This document shows positions 1-7,792 of a stretch of DNA of 49,842 nt, in pieces. Under the pieces are notes generated by a model, which searched no databases, was not told the origin of the DNA, and saw only the letters and a program-made list of their open reading frames with translations. Position 1 is the first letter of the stretch, and each line of letters opens with the position of its first letter. The position numbers and the translations under genes were made by a program. Source of the DNA: Astrobacterium formosum (lineage in GTDB: Bacteria; Pseudomonadota; Alphaproteobacteria; Rhizobiales; Xanthobacteraceae); assembly GCA_030848545.1 (NCBI GenBank), contig JAVDCA010000037.1, forward strand, positions 1 through 49,842, written 5' to 3'.

Positions 1-77
1 CGCTTGTCGCGGGCATCCACGTCTTAGCAGCCTTGCCGCGTCAAGATCGTGGATGGCCGGGACAAGCCCGGCCATGA
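1..77. repeat. Palindromic intergenic repeat (copy 1, truncated by window edge)
   Basis: The arms 'gggcatccacgtct' and 'gtggatggccgggacaagcc' face each other around a short centre, and the element ends in 'ggccatgac'. The same design recurs at 23436-23515. Read as protein, such elements give the spurious string MAGLVPAIH, a common artefact in Hyphomicrobiales genomes. It lies next to a decayed gene. Confidence 0.7.
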
Positions 78-100
78 CGAGCCGCGAGGGCGTTCAGCCG

Positions 101-376
101 TCACACCGCCCCGTGCGCCTCGACGTAGAGCGCATAGACCGAGTGGCAGCTCGCCATGCAGAGGCGGTTGTTCTTCGGGCCGCCGAAGGTCAGGTTGGCG
201 CAGCGTTCGGGCAGGCGGATGAAGCCGATCGACTTGCCCGGCGGGATTGAACACCATGACGCCGTCGAGTTCCTCGGGGCTTGCCCTCGAGATCGTAGAC
301 CTTGCGCTCGCCGGTACCCGTGGTGCTACGTGCCGTGGATGCCGAACAGCGGGTCGGTGCACCAGATGCTACCGTG
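101..376 (-). pseudogene. SMP-30/gluconolactonase family remnant (C-terminal part, frameshifted)
   Basis: The minus strand first reads GSIWCTDPLFGIHGT followed by an in-frame stop. After frame changes it reads DGVMVFNPAGK, then SIGFIRLPERCANLTFGG and PKNNRLCMASCHSVYALYVE before the stop at 101-103. These match two conserved blocks of SMP-30/gluconolactonase beta-propellers: the 'DGSIWFTDP.FGI' strand and the C-terminal 'LPE.CANL.FGGP..NRL.M....SLYALYV' strand. A functional member has about 300 residues. Here only about 90 codons remain, with at least one internal stop and one or two frameshifts, and no upstream part is visible. This is therefore a dead fragment. The family call rests on remembered consensus blocks and is fairly secure. 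Confidence 0.7.
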
Positions 377-388
377 TTGACCTGATTT

Positions 389-406
389 TTGTTATGTTAT
401 AACGTC
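389..406. promoter_or_regulatory. Zur-like operator upstream of the metal-binding protein gene
   Basis: A perfect 8-bp palindrome GTTATAAC (396-403) sits in the wider box TTGTTATGTTATAACGTC. Proteobacterial Zur boxes centre on TGTTATA/TATAACA, and this is an AT-rich island in GC-rich DNA 186 bp before the start of the zinc-type binding protein. Repression of that gene by Zn-Zur is an inference from the motif and the product. Confidence 0.6.
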
Positions 407-588
407 CCCATCGGCTTCGACAGGAATGCGGACGGAGTCATGGGCCGGAACGATGGCACCGGGTGATGCCGACCGGCCAGCATGACGGTTGTCCCATGGT
501 CGTCGGCACAGAGACGATCCTGATCGGATGCCATCAGGCGCGCCTGAAGTATACGGCATGGAATTCTGAAATGACGGTGGAGAGCGGT

Positions 589-1530
589 ATGTCACGATTT
601 AAACTGGCGGTTGCGGTCGCCTTGTCGATCCTGGTTTCGGCAGGAGGCGCCGTTGCGCAGGAGGCAGCGAAGATCAAGATCGTCGCCAGTTTCTCGATCC
701 TGGCCGATCTGGCACGGCAGGTGGGCGGCGGGCGGGTCGACGTGAGCTCCCTGGTCGGCGCCGACGCCGACATGCACGGCTACGAGCCGACCCCCAACGA
801 CGTCAAGGCGGTGGCGGGAGCGCAGATCTTCCTCATCAATGGGCTGGGCCTGGAAGGCTGGGCCGAACGGTTGGTGAAATCGACCGGATTCAAGGGCAAG
901 ACCGTGGTCGCCTCGCAGGGCATCAAGACCCGCGAGTCCAGCCATCATCACGACGACCATGATCACGACCACGGCAAGGCCAAGGGCCATGCGCATGGCC
1001 ATCACGATCCCCATTCCTGGCAGGACGTCGCCAATGTGAAGCGTTATGTCGAGAACATCCGCGACGCGCTGATCGCCATCGACCCGGCGTCTCGGGCCCA
1101 GTACGACACGCAGGCGGCTCGCTATACGACCGAACTCGACGGCCTCGATCGCGACATCAAGGCGGTGTTCGCGCCGATCCCGGCGGCGAAGCGCAAGGTG
1201 ATCACGTCCCACGCCGCTTTCGGGTATTTCGCCGCCGCCTATGGGGTCAAGTTCCTGTCTGCCCAGGGCGTCGGCAACGAGGCAGAGCCGTCCGCCAAAC
1301 AGGTGGCCGAACTGATCCGGCAGATCAAGAAAGAAGGCGTGAAGCTGGTGTTCCTGGAAAACATCGCCAATTCCGCGGTGATCGAACGCATCGCCCGCGA
1401 GTCGGGCGTCAAGCCGACGGGCACGCTCTATTCGGACGCGCTCTCGGGCCCGAACGGACCGGCGCCGACCTATGTGGCCATGATGCGCTACAACGTGAAA
1501 CAGATGGCGGACGCGCTGACGGCGCGCTGA
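589..1530 (+). CDS. Zinc/manganese-type ABC transporter substrate-binding protein (ZnuA/AztC-like)
   Basis: A 313-residue periplasmic cluster A-I solute-binding protein that should capture Zn(II), or less likely Mn(II), for an ABC importer. The start at 589 follows GGAGAG and gives a clear signal peptide (about 1-23, ending AVAQ). An in-frame ATG at 571 is possible. Visible family marks are the metal-ligand region DMHGYEP (His63), a His/Asp-rich loop at about 119-142 typical of zinc-specific members, DPHSW (His142), and TSHAAFGYF near 208. The Zur-like box upstream supports zinc. No permease or ATPase gene lies on either side: the next gene is convergent and the upstream neighbour is a pseudogene. 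The protein must therefore use components encoded elsewhere or act as an orphan scavenger. Confidence 0.9.
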   Translation: MSRFKLAVAVALSILVSAGGAVAQEAAKIKIVASFSILADLARQVGGGRVDVSSLVGADADMHGYEPTPNDVKAVAGAQIFLINGLGLEGWAERLVKSTGFKGKTVVASQGIKTRESSHHHDDHDHDHGKAKGHAHGHHDPHSWQDVANVKRYVENIRDALIAIDPASRAQYDTQAARYTTELDGLDRDIKAVFAPIPAAKRKVITSHAAFGYFAAAYGVKFLSAQGVGNEAEPSAKQVAELIRQIKKEGVKLVFLENIANSAVIERIARESGVKPTGTLYSDALSGPNGPAPTYVAMMRYNVKQMADALTAR

Positions 1531-1565
1531 GGAAGAGCCTCGCATCAACGTTCGGCTGAATTGTT

Positions 1566-1589
1566 CCGCTCCCGTGTCCCCGGGAGCGG
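1566..1589. terminator. Hairpin downstream of the metal-binding protein gene
   Basis: CCGCTCCC and GGGAGCGG form a perfect 8-bp stem with an 8-nt loop, 35 nt after the stop codon. No T-run follows, so it may be an RNA 3' end stabiliser or part of the adjacent repeat and not a Rho-independent terminator. Confidence 0.4.
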
Positions 1590-1671
1590 CACGCCGCGGA
1601 GCGGAGTGGTGCGACGCCGGGGCACGAAGGAATTAATCAGTCGAATTTTCAGTATCAGGCGGCAGCGAACC

Positions 1672-2379
1672 TCACCGCCGCCGCGACGCCGGCCTCTTCT
1701 TCTGTTCGTTCTGCGCCCCTTGCGGGTCGTAGCCCACATAGATGACGTAGTTGTCGAAGTCCGCCAGCGAAGGCATCGGCACCGTCATGGCTTCCTCGAC
1801 GTGGGAGTAGAGAGTGCCGTTCTCACCCGCCTGGAGCGTGACCGGGATCGTATAGAGCTTGGTGTAGATGGGCGTGGGTTCGATGCCTTCCTTCACCAGC
1901 GCATAGCGCAGCGGCACGTTGACCGAACCCGGCCCTCCGGCCGGGCCGACGATGACGCGGCCCTGCACCCCGACCCTGATGGTGACCATCTTGTCGTGCA
2001 CCGTGCATTCGCGCGCCGTGCGCACGATCGTACCCTGGTAGCGCAGGCCGAGCGCGGAGGACTCCACCTTCGGGTCGACCACCGAGAGGGTCGAGGCACC
2101 CTGGCGGATCGCCACCGACGGACAATCGATGTCGGCGGGCGGTGGCGCTCCCGGCGCCGTCGCGGGCGGCGGCGGCTTGGGGCCGGAGATGAAATCGCTG
2201 ATGCGATCGGAGATGCCGCGCGGGCCGGATGACGTCGTGGTGGCGCCGCCGCTGGAAGCGGGCGTGGAGGTCCCGAACATGCTGCCGCCGCCGCATCCCC
2301 CCAAGAGGAGCGGCACGAGCACCACCGCCATTGCGGCCTGCCCGCGCCGGTTGTTCCGTCTGAAATCTTCCCGACGCAT
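1672..2379 (-). CDS. Conserved hypothetical lipoprotein
   Basis: A 235-residue exported protein. An Arg-rich start and a hydrophobic stretch lead to a lipobox LLLGGC with the acylated Cys at residue 29, followed by a Gly/Ser/Thr/Pro-rich linker to about residue 85. The rest looks like a compact beta-rich domain with two Cys (DIDCPSV and ARECTVHD) that could pair. It ends in a basic tail (KKRPASRRR). I recognise the type from Hyphomicrobiales genomes but know no function. It is convergent with the metal-binding protein gene, and its start lies about 80 bp from the 3' end of the SET-domain gene, which is read in the same direction. Confidence 0.75.
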   Translation of the reverse strand: MRREDFRRNNRRGQAAMAVVLVPLLLGGCGGGSMFGTSTPASSGGATTTSSGPRGISDRISDFISGPKPPPPATAPGAPPPADIDCPSVAIRQGASTLSVVDPKVESSALGLRYQGTIVRTARECTVHDKMVTIRVGVQGRVIVGPAGGPGSVNVPLRYALVKEGIEPTPIYTKLYTIPVTLQAGENGTLYSHVEEAMTVPMPSLADFDNYVIYVGYDPQGAQNEQKKRPASRRR

Positions 2380-2457
2380 GGTCCCACCCGTCCCGGTTTG
2401 CGGCGGCTGTTATATCAGGCCGACCGTGGCAGACCCAAGGCGTGCGGTGCCGAAGGG

Positions 2458-3069
2458 TTAAACCCGCGCGTGGCCGCTCTGGCCCGTCCGCTTGGCCCGT
2501 TTGGCGCTGCCCGTCACGGTACCGCCGGCCCGTTTGGTGCTGCTGGCCCGTTTGGTGCCGCTGGTCCGCTTCGTGCCGTTTGCGCGTTTGGCGCCGTTTG
2601 CCCGCTTCGGGGCGTTCGCCCGCTTCGTGGCGCTCGCCCGCTTGGCGCCACTCTTCCTCTGGGCCGCCTTCTCTTCCAGGCATTTGACGCACTTGCAGCC
2701 CAGCTTGCGCAGAATCAGATCGAAGTACTCTTTTCCGTAGTGGTAGGTGATCTCCTCGCCGGCCTTGATCTTGCGCTTCGTCATGATGAAGACGCGGCCA
2801 TTCGGCCCTTCGGCCCGGCAATTGGGCCGGCAGGAGTGGTTGATGAAACGGGCCCGGTTTTCCGGGATATTGCCGTCGATCATCTTCTTCTTGCTGACCG
2901 AGAAGAGATATTTGAGGCGGTCGTTCGCCAGTTCCTCTTCCTTCACGACCCGGCCGACATATTCGTCGATGCAGACGTCCCGGGGGATGTCCTCGCAGGC
3001 GAACACGCCCCGGCCCGTGCGCGAGCGTCCAACCCTGAGCTTGTAATCGCCGACCTTGTATCTTGCCAT
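2458..3069 (-). CDS. SET-domain protein (putative protein-lysine methyltransferase) with Lys/Arg-rich histone-like tail
   Basis: 203 residues starting at MARYKVGD. A SET domain (about 8-120) carries the hallmarks RGVFACEDIP, RFINHSCRPNC (NHSC at 77-80) and GEEITYHYGKEY. A post-SET-like Cys group follows (C125, C127, C130, with C84 from the SET core), which can bind zinc. SET enzymes use S-adenosylmethionine to methylate lysine side chains. The residue 139-195 tail is a low-complexity series of KRAxG/KRTSG repeats like the basic tail of histone H1-like proteins, which would bind DNA or supply a substrate. Many longer upstream codons exist but lack this domain. The substrate in this organism is unknown. 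Confidence is high for the domain and low for the role. Confidence 0.88.
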   Translation of the reverse strand: MARYKVGDYKLRVGRSRTGRGVFACEDIPRDVCIDEYVGRVVKEEELANDRLKYLFSVSKKKMIDGNIPENRARFINHSCRPNCRAEGPNGRVFIMTKRKIKAGEEITYHYGKEYFDLILRKLGCKCVKCLEEKAAQRKSGAKRASATKRANAPKRANGAKRANGTKRTSGTKRASSTKRAGGTVTGSAKRAKRTGQSGHARV

Positions 3070-3228
3070 CGTATGCCTTCGCGTTCCGTCACCAACAAGC
3101 CGTCCATCGTGCCGATCCGCAGCACGCATGGAGGAGCTCGGCTTGATTCGGTGAAACTCCTTCTATAGGCACGACTGGCGTCCGGTCCAGCGCACGTTGC
3201 GGGAGCCGGACCCACATAGGGACGTCGC

Positions 3229-4827
3229 ATGGACGACCTGGACGTCATCGTCATCGGCGCCGGCCATAACGGGCTCACCTGTGCGGCCTATCTGGCCCGG
3301 GCCGGCCTGAAGGTCAGGGTGGTCGAGCGGCGCGCCATGGTCGGCGGAGCCGCCGTCACCGAGGAGTTTTTCCCCGGCTTCAGAAACTCGACAGCGGCCT
3401 ACACGGTCGGCCTTCTCAACCCCACCGTCATCCGCGACCTCGATCTCCATGCCCACGGCCTGCGCATCGTCGAGCGCAAGGCCATGAACTTCCTGCCCGG
3501 CGCCGACGGCCAGTATCTCCTCACCCGCGCCGGCGCCCTGCAGGAGGCGATCGCGCGCCTCTCGCCCGCCGACGCCGAACGCTACCCCGCCTACGCACGC
3601 GAGATAGATACCGTCGCCGACGTGCTGCGCTCGCTCCTCTTGCGCACGCCTCCCAATCTCACCCGCGACGGGCCATGGGCGCGACTGCGCGAGACCGTTC
3701 GGGCTCTGCGCCTCGGCCTCGACCTGCGCACCCTCGACTTCGGCGGCGTGCGCGCCCTGCACGACCTCATGAGCCGATCCGCCGGCGATTACCTCGACGC
3801 CTGGTTCACGTCCGATCTGGTCAAGGCCCTGATCGGCTTCGACGCCGTGGTCGGCAACCATGCGAGCCCCTACACGCCCGGCTCCGCCTATGTGCAGCTC
3901 CACCACTCGTTCGGCGAGGTCAACGGCCGCCGTGGCGTCTGGGGCCATGCCATCGGCGGCATGGGCGCCGTCAGCGAAGCAATCGCGAGCGCCGCCCGCG
4001 CAGCCGGCGCCGGGATCGACGTCTCTTCTCCGGTCCGCGAGGTGATCGTCGAGGGTGACCGCGCCCGCGGCGTGGTGCTCGCCGACGGCACGACGCTGCG
4101 CGCCCGCTCGGTCGCCGCCAATGTGGACCCCAAGCGGCTCTACACCCGCCTCGTGCCGGCGGGCGCCCTGCCGGCGGATTTTTTGGCCCGCATCGGCGCC
4201 TATCGGTGCCACTCGGCGACCTTCCGGATGAACGTCGCACTGTCCGAACTGCCGAGTTTTTCCGTCCTGCCCGGCCGCGATGCCGCCGATCATCACACGG
4301 CCGGCATCATCATCGCGCCGAGCCTTCGCTACATGGACCGCGCCTTCTGCGATGCCCGCCTCAGCGGTTGGAGCCGCGAGCCCATCGTCGAAATGCTGAT
4401 CCCGTCCACCCTCGACGACAGCCTGGCGCCGCCCGGCCGCCATGTGGCGAGCCTGTTCTGCCAGCACACCGCCTACGACCTGCCGGACGGGCGCTCCTGG
4501 GAGACGTGCCGCGACGAGGTCGCCGACCTCATGATCGCGACCGTCGAGCGCCACGCGCCCGGCTTCGCAAAGAGCGTCATCGCCCGCCAGGTCTTTTCGC
4601 CGGTCGATCTCGAAGAGACTTTCGGCTTGACCGGCGGCGACATCTTCCACGGCGCCCTCGGCCTCGACCAGCTCTTCTCGGCGCGCCCGCTCCTCGGTTA
4701 CGCCGACTATCGCGGCCCCATCGCCGGCCTCTATCTGTGCGGCTCCGGCGCCCATCCGGGCGGCGGCGTCACCGGCGCCCCAGGCTACAACGCCGCGCGC
4801 GAGATCGTGCGCGACTTTCGCCGCTGA
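3229..4827 (+). CDS. FAD-dependent phytoene-dehydrogenase-like oxidoreductase (PYROXD2 type)
   Basis: 532 residues, the usual length for this group. The N-terminus DVIVIGAGHNGLTCAAYLAR is the dinucleotide-binding GxGxxG fold, followed by the VVERRAMVGGAAVTEE segment that closes the FAD pocket. The C-terminus LYLCGSGAHPGGGVTGAPGY is the second FAD-contact motif of amine-oxidase/phytoene-desaturase folds. It resembles PYROXD2/COG1233 proteins more than true carotenoid desaturases, and no carotenoid gene is near. The substrate is unknown. It reads alone on the plus strand and ends 12 bp from the convergent ArsR-type gene. Confidence 0.85.
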   Translation: MDDLDVIVIGAGHNGLTCAAYLARAGLKVRVVERRAMVGGAAVTEEFFPGFRNSTAAYTVGLLNPTVIRDLDLHAHGLRIVERKAMNFLPGADGQYLLTRAGALQEAIARLSPADAERYPAYAREIDTVADVLRSLLLRTPPNLTRDGPWARLRETVRALRLGLDLRTLDFGGVRALHDLMSRSAGDYLDAWFTSDLVKALIGFDAVVGNHASPYTPGSAYVQLHHSFGEVNGRRGVWGHAIGGMGAVSEAIASAARAAGAGIDVSSPVREVIVEGDRARGVVLADGTTLRARSVAANVDPKRLYTRLVPAGALPADFLARIGAYRCHSATFRMNVALSELPSFSVLPGRDAADHHTAGIIIAPSLRYMDRAFCDARLSGWSREPIVEMLIPSTLDDSLAPPGRHVASLFCQHTAYDLPDGRSWETCRDEVADLMIATVERHAPGFAKSVIARQVFSPVDLEETFGLTGGDIFHGALGLDQLFSARPLLGYADYRGPIAGLYLCGSGAHPGGGVTGAPGYNAAREIVRDFRR

Positions 4828-4839
4828 GACCGGCGGCGC

Positions 4840-5142
4840 TCACAGGCGGGCGAGCAGGTCCTTCTTGATCTTGCGGATTCCATCCTCGTCACGGCGATAG
4901 AAGATCCATTGCTTAATCTTCTTCGGCCGCACCAGCCCCGCCTGGACCAGGACGCGCATATGCTCGCTGAGGGTCGCCTGGGTGATGCCGAGCTTCTCCG
5001 CGATGAGGAGCGCACACACGCCATCTTCGTCCAGATCGCCGTCGACCTGGGCGGGGAAATGGGCACACGGCTCCTTCAGCCAGCCCAGGATCGTCAGACG
5101 GCGGTCGTTGGCGAGAGCCTTGATGACGTCAAGGTGTTGCAT
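4840..5142 (-). CDS. ArsR/SmtB-family transcriptional regulator
   Basis: 100 residues. A winged helix-turn-helix is visible from LDVIKALANDRRLTILGWL through the recognition helix TQATLSEHMRVLVQAGLV to the wing KKIKQWIFYRRD. Between helices 2 and 3 it carries an extra segment with two cysteines (CAHFPAQVDGD...DGVCAL) that could bind metal or sense redox. It is divergent from the PLP dehydratase gene, with only 27-54 bp between starts, so it very likely controls that promoter and itself. The ligand is not deducible. Confidence 0.85.
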   Translation of the reverse strand: MQHLDVIKALANDRRLTILGWLKEPCAHFPAQVDGDLDEDGVCALLIAEKLGITQATLSEHMRVLVQAGLVRPKKIKQWIFYRRDEDGIRKIKKDLLARL

Positions 5143-5147
5143 TTCGT

Positions 5148-5167
5148 TAGTTTGCGAAGTACCTAAT
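5148..5167. promoter_or_regulatory. Possible ArsR operator between divergent genes
   Basis: The short gap holds an imperfect inverted repeat with TTAG and CTAA ends (TTAGTTTGCGAAGTACCTAA) in an AT-richer patch. Its position between a regulator and its divergent neighbour is the main support. Confidence 0.3.
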
Positions 5168-5169
5168 TG

Positions 5170-6138
5170 ATGTCAAGTCCTGCAGTCGAGTTGGCCATGG
5201 TTCTGGATGCCATCACGCCTCGCCGAATCGCCGATACGGAACGGCTCGTGCGGCCGCACGTTCGGCACACGCCGATGCTGGCCGTCGACATGGCCGATTT
5301 CGGCGCCGCGGCGCGGACCGTTCACCTGAAGCTCGAATGCCTGCAACATGCCGGCTCGTTCAAGGTTCGTGGCGCGTTCGCCAACCTGCTGACGCGCCCG
5401 GTCGGCGAATCCGGCGTGGTTGCGGCATCGGGCGGCAATCACGGAGCCGCCGTCGCCTACGCGGCCAAGCGGCTCGGCATGCCGGCGACCATTTTCGTGC
5501 CCAGCGTCACCTCGCCGGCGAAACTCGCGCTCATTCGCGGATTTGGCGCCGCGCTCGTGGTCTCGGGAGATCGCTATGCCGACGCCCTGGCCGCAAGCCA
5601 GCGGTTCGTGGACGAACATGGCGCCCTGGCGGTGCACGCCTTCGACCAGGAGGAAACCCTGCTGGGGCAGGGAACGCTCGGCCTGGAGATCGAAGCCGAC
5701 CTGCCGGATGTCGACACCTTGCTGGTCGCCGTCGGCGGCGGCGGATTGATCGGCGGCATCGCGGCCTGGCTGCGCGGACGGGTGAAGCTCGTCGCCGTGG
5801 AGCCGGAGGGTTCGCCGACACTCGCGAACGCGCTACGGGCCGGCGCTCCGGTCGATTCGGCAACCGACGGCATCGCCGCCGATTCGCTCGCGCCGAAGCG
5901 GGTCGGCGAGATGATGTTTCCGCTCGCCCAGGCCTTCGTCGCCGCGTCGGTTCTGGTGACGGACGACGAGATCAGGGCGGCGCAGCGCCAGCTGTGGGAG
6001 AAGGTCCGCATCGTCGCCGAGCCCGGCGGCGCGGCGGCCCTGGCCGGCCTTCTGTCCGGCAGATATCAGCCCGCCGCCGATGAACGGGTCGCGGTTCTGG
6101 TCTGCGGGGCCAACACCACCGCGGTCCAGTTCGATTGA
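5170..6138 (+). CDS. Threonine/serine dehydratase-like PLP enzyme
   Basis: 322 residues, fold type II PLP enzyme. The PLP lysine lies in HAGSFKVRGAFAN, the phosphate/substrate loop is ASGGNHGAAVAYAA, and the glycine-rich phosphate cup is VGGGGLIGG. The C-terminus runs straight to the end of the catalytic domain (VLVCGANTT) with no ACT domain, so it resembles catabolic or generic threonine/serine dehydratases and not feedback-regulated IlvA. Products would be 2-oxobutyrate or pyruvate plus ammonia. Related racemases share these motifs, so exact specificity is open. A second plausible start is the ATG at 5197. Its stop overlaps the TTG/ATG start region of the next gene, suggesting co-transcription. 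Confidence 0.85.
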   Translation: MSSPAVELAMVLDAITPRRIADTERLVRPHVRHTPMLAVDMADFGAAARTVHLKLECLQHAGSFKVRGAFANLLTRPVGESGVVAASGGNHGAAVAYAAKRLGMPATIFVPSVTSPAKLALIRGFGAALVVSGDRYADALAASQRFVDEHGALAVHAFDQEETLLGQGTLGLEIEADLPDVDTLLVAVGGGGLIGGIAAWLRGRVKLVAVEPEGSPTLANALRAGAPVDSATDGIAADSLAPKRVGEMMFPLAQAFVAASVLVTDDEIRAAQRQLWEKVRIVAEPGGAAALAGLLSGRYQPAADERVAVLVCGANTTAVQFD

Positions 6139-6149
6139 GCTTCGGCGAG

Positions 6150-7115
6150 ATGAAGGCATACCGCGCACCTTGGTGGCTGCCGGGTGGACACCTGCAGACG
6201 ATCTGGCCTGCACTCCTCGCCCGCCCCTATCTCACCGAGGCGCCGCCCTACACGCGTGAGCGCTGGCACACGCCCGACGACGATTTCGTCGATGTGGACC
6301 ACCTGCCCGCGGCACCCGAGGCGCCGTGGCTCGTACTCTTCCACGGCCTGGAAAGCTCGTCCATGAGCCGCTACGCGGTCGCCTTCGCGCTGGCGGCACA
6401 AAGGCGCGGCTGGAATTTCTGCGTGCCGCATTTCCGCGGCTGCTCGGGCGAGCCGAACCTGCTGCCGCGTTCCTACCATTCGGGCGACTTCGCCGAGATC
6501 GGCTTCATGCTCGGCCGCATCCGCGAGCGCGCCACCGCGCCGGTCTACGCCGCCGGCGTCTCCCTCGGCGGCAACGCCCTGTTGCGCTGGGCCGAGGAGG
6601 CGGGAGAGACCGCAACTCGCGTGGCGCGCGCCGTTACCGCGATCTCGGCGCCGGTCGATCTCGCCGCCGCCGGCCACGCCCTCGACAGCGGCATCAAGCG
6701 CCACATCTATGCCCGCATGTTCCTGCGCACCCTCAAGCCGCACGCGCTTGCCAAGTTGCAGCAGCACCCCGGCCTGTTCGACCGCGAGCGCATGCTCGCC
6801 GCGACGACGCTGCACGCCTTCGACGATTGCGTCACCGCGCCCATGCACGGCTTTGCGGACGCCGACGACTACTGGTGCCGCGCCTCCGCCAAGCCGCATC
6901 TCAAAGAGATCCGCGTCCCCACCCTCGTGTTCAATGCCCGCAACGACCCGTTCGTGCCCGGCTGGTCGCTGCCCGGTCCGCGCGATGTCGGAAGCGCGGT
7001 GACCTTGTGGCAGCCTGCGGACGGCGGCCATGTGGGTTTTCCCGCCGGCGGATTTCCCAGCCATGTGCACGCCATGCCCGAGGCAGTCTGCGCCTGGCTT
7101 TCGGCGGCGGCCTAG
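6150..7115 (+). CDS. YheT-like alpha/beta hydrolase (COG0429)
   Basis: 321 residues from the ATG at 6150. A TTG at 6135 overlapping the upstream stop is an alternative. The N-terminal signature PWWLPGGHLQTIWPALL is characteristic of the YheT/ABHD1-3 family. The oxyanion/lid region is VLFHGLESSSMSRYA and the nucleophile elbow is YAAGVSLGGNALLRW. The acid sits in FNARNDPFVPG and the catalytic His in DGGHVGFP. Relatives act as short-chain esterases or lipases, but the cellular substrate is unknown. It follows the dehydratase gene by 11 bp. Confidence 0.87.
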   Translation: MKAYRAPWWLPGGHLQTIWPALLARPYLTEAPPYTRERWHTPDDDFVDVDHLPAAPEAPWLVLFHGLESSSMSRYAVAFALAAQRRGWNFCVPHFRGCSGEPNLLPRSYHSGDFAEIGFMLGRIRERATAPVYAAGVSLGGNALLRWAEEAGETATRVARAVTAISAPVDLAAAGHALDSGIKRHIYARMFLRTLKPHALAKLQQHPGLFDRERMLAATTLHAFDDCVTAPMHGFADADDYWCRASAKPHLKEIRVPTLVFNARNDPFVPGWSLPGPRDVGSAVTLWQPADGGHVGFPAGGFPSHVHAMPEAVCAWLSAAA

Positions 7116-7478
7116 AGTGCTGCCGGCTCCGGTTCTCGAAGTCGGATGGCTCGGCTTCGGCCGGCGGGATGTTGTCGATGGGTTCCAGGAGCCGCCGGGT
7201 ATTGAAACCATCCACTCCGGCGTCGCGAACTCGACACAGCGGCATCGCCACGCGGGCGCATGGTTCTGCCTCTATCGCGGCCTCTCCCTCACCGAACCCC
7301 TCGAAACCGCCGAAACCCTCGAAACCATCGAGGCCGACGGCCACTTGCATCCCTGGTAGCGGTTCCGGCCCGAAAGAAATCGAACGAACACCCCGGCCGC
7401 GTTACTCATCGGGTGCTTACGTCTGTCCGGGCGCCAGAACGACCATAGCCGATCTTAGCCAAATTCCGCCGGCTTCGC
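7116..7478. other. Non-coding stretch with short CTCGAAACC repeats
   Basis: No supported gene. Around 7297-7333 a 9-mer CTCGAAACC (with one CCGAAACC variant) recurs three times in about 37 bp. Codon use and frame breaks suggest decayed sequence leading into the dehydrogenase fragment downstream. Confidence 0.4.
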
Positions 7479-7703
7479 TACGCGCGCGACCTCGGTTCGC
7501 GTGCCATCATAGTGCGCGCCGTCGCGCCCGGCCCGACCAAAATCGACACTAACGACATCGAGAAACAACGCACCGCGTCCCAGGATGGTGCTGGCGAGGA
7601 TTCGGAGGTCGCCAGCCCCGTCGTCGACCTCGCCAGCCCGGGAATCGAGTTTCATCGCCGGCTCATTGCTTGCCATCGACCGCGGATACACCGCGTGAGG
7701 TAA
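7479..7703 (+). pseudogene. Short-chain dehydrogenase/reductase C-terminal remnant
   Basis: One frame reads YARDLGSRAIIVRAVAPGPT, then KIDTND, and about 35 codons on GEDSEVASPVVDLASPG. This matches the C-terminal half of SDR enzymes: '(A)RELG.RGI.VNAVAPGP..T' and then 'G.P.E(V/I)AS.V.(F)LASP'. No Rossmann GxxxGxG, catalytic Tyr-Lys or start codon is present upstream, and the tail after 7645 has no SDR character. It is a degraded fragment. Confidence 0.55.
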
Positions 7704-7792
7704 GGATCGGCAATTCGCGTTCCTCTCTTGAAGATATGGTGTCGGAATGCCCCAGAAATCTTCGCGGCCTGAAGCCTGGATCACTTCGTCGG

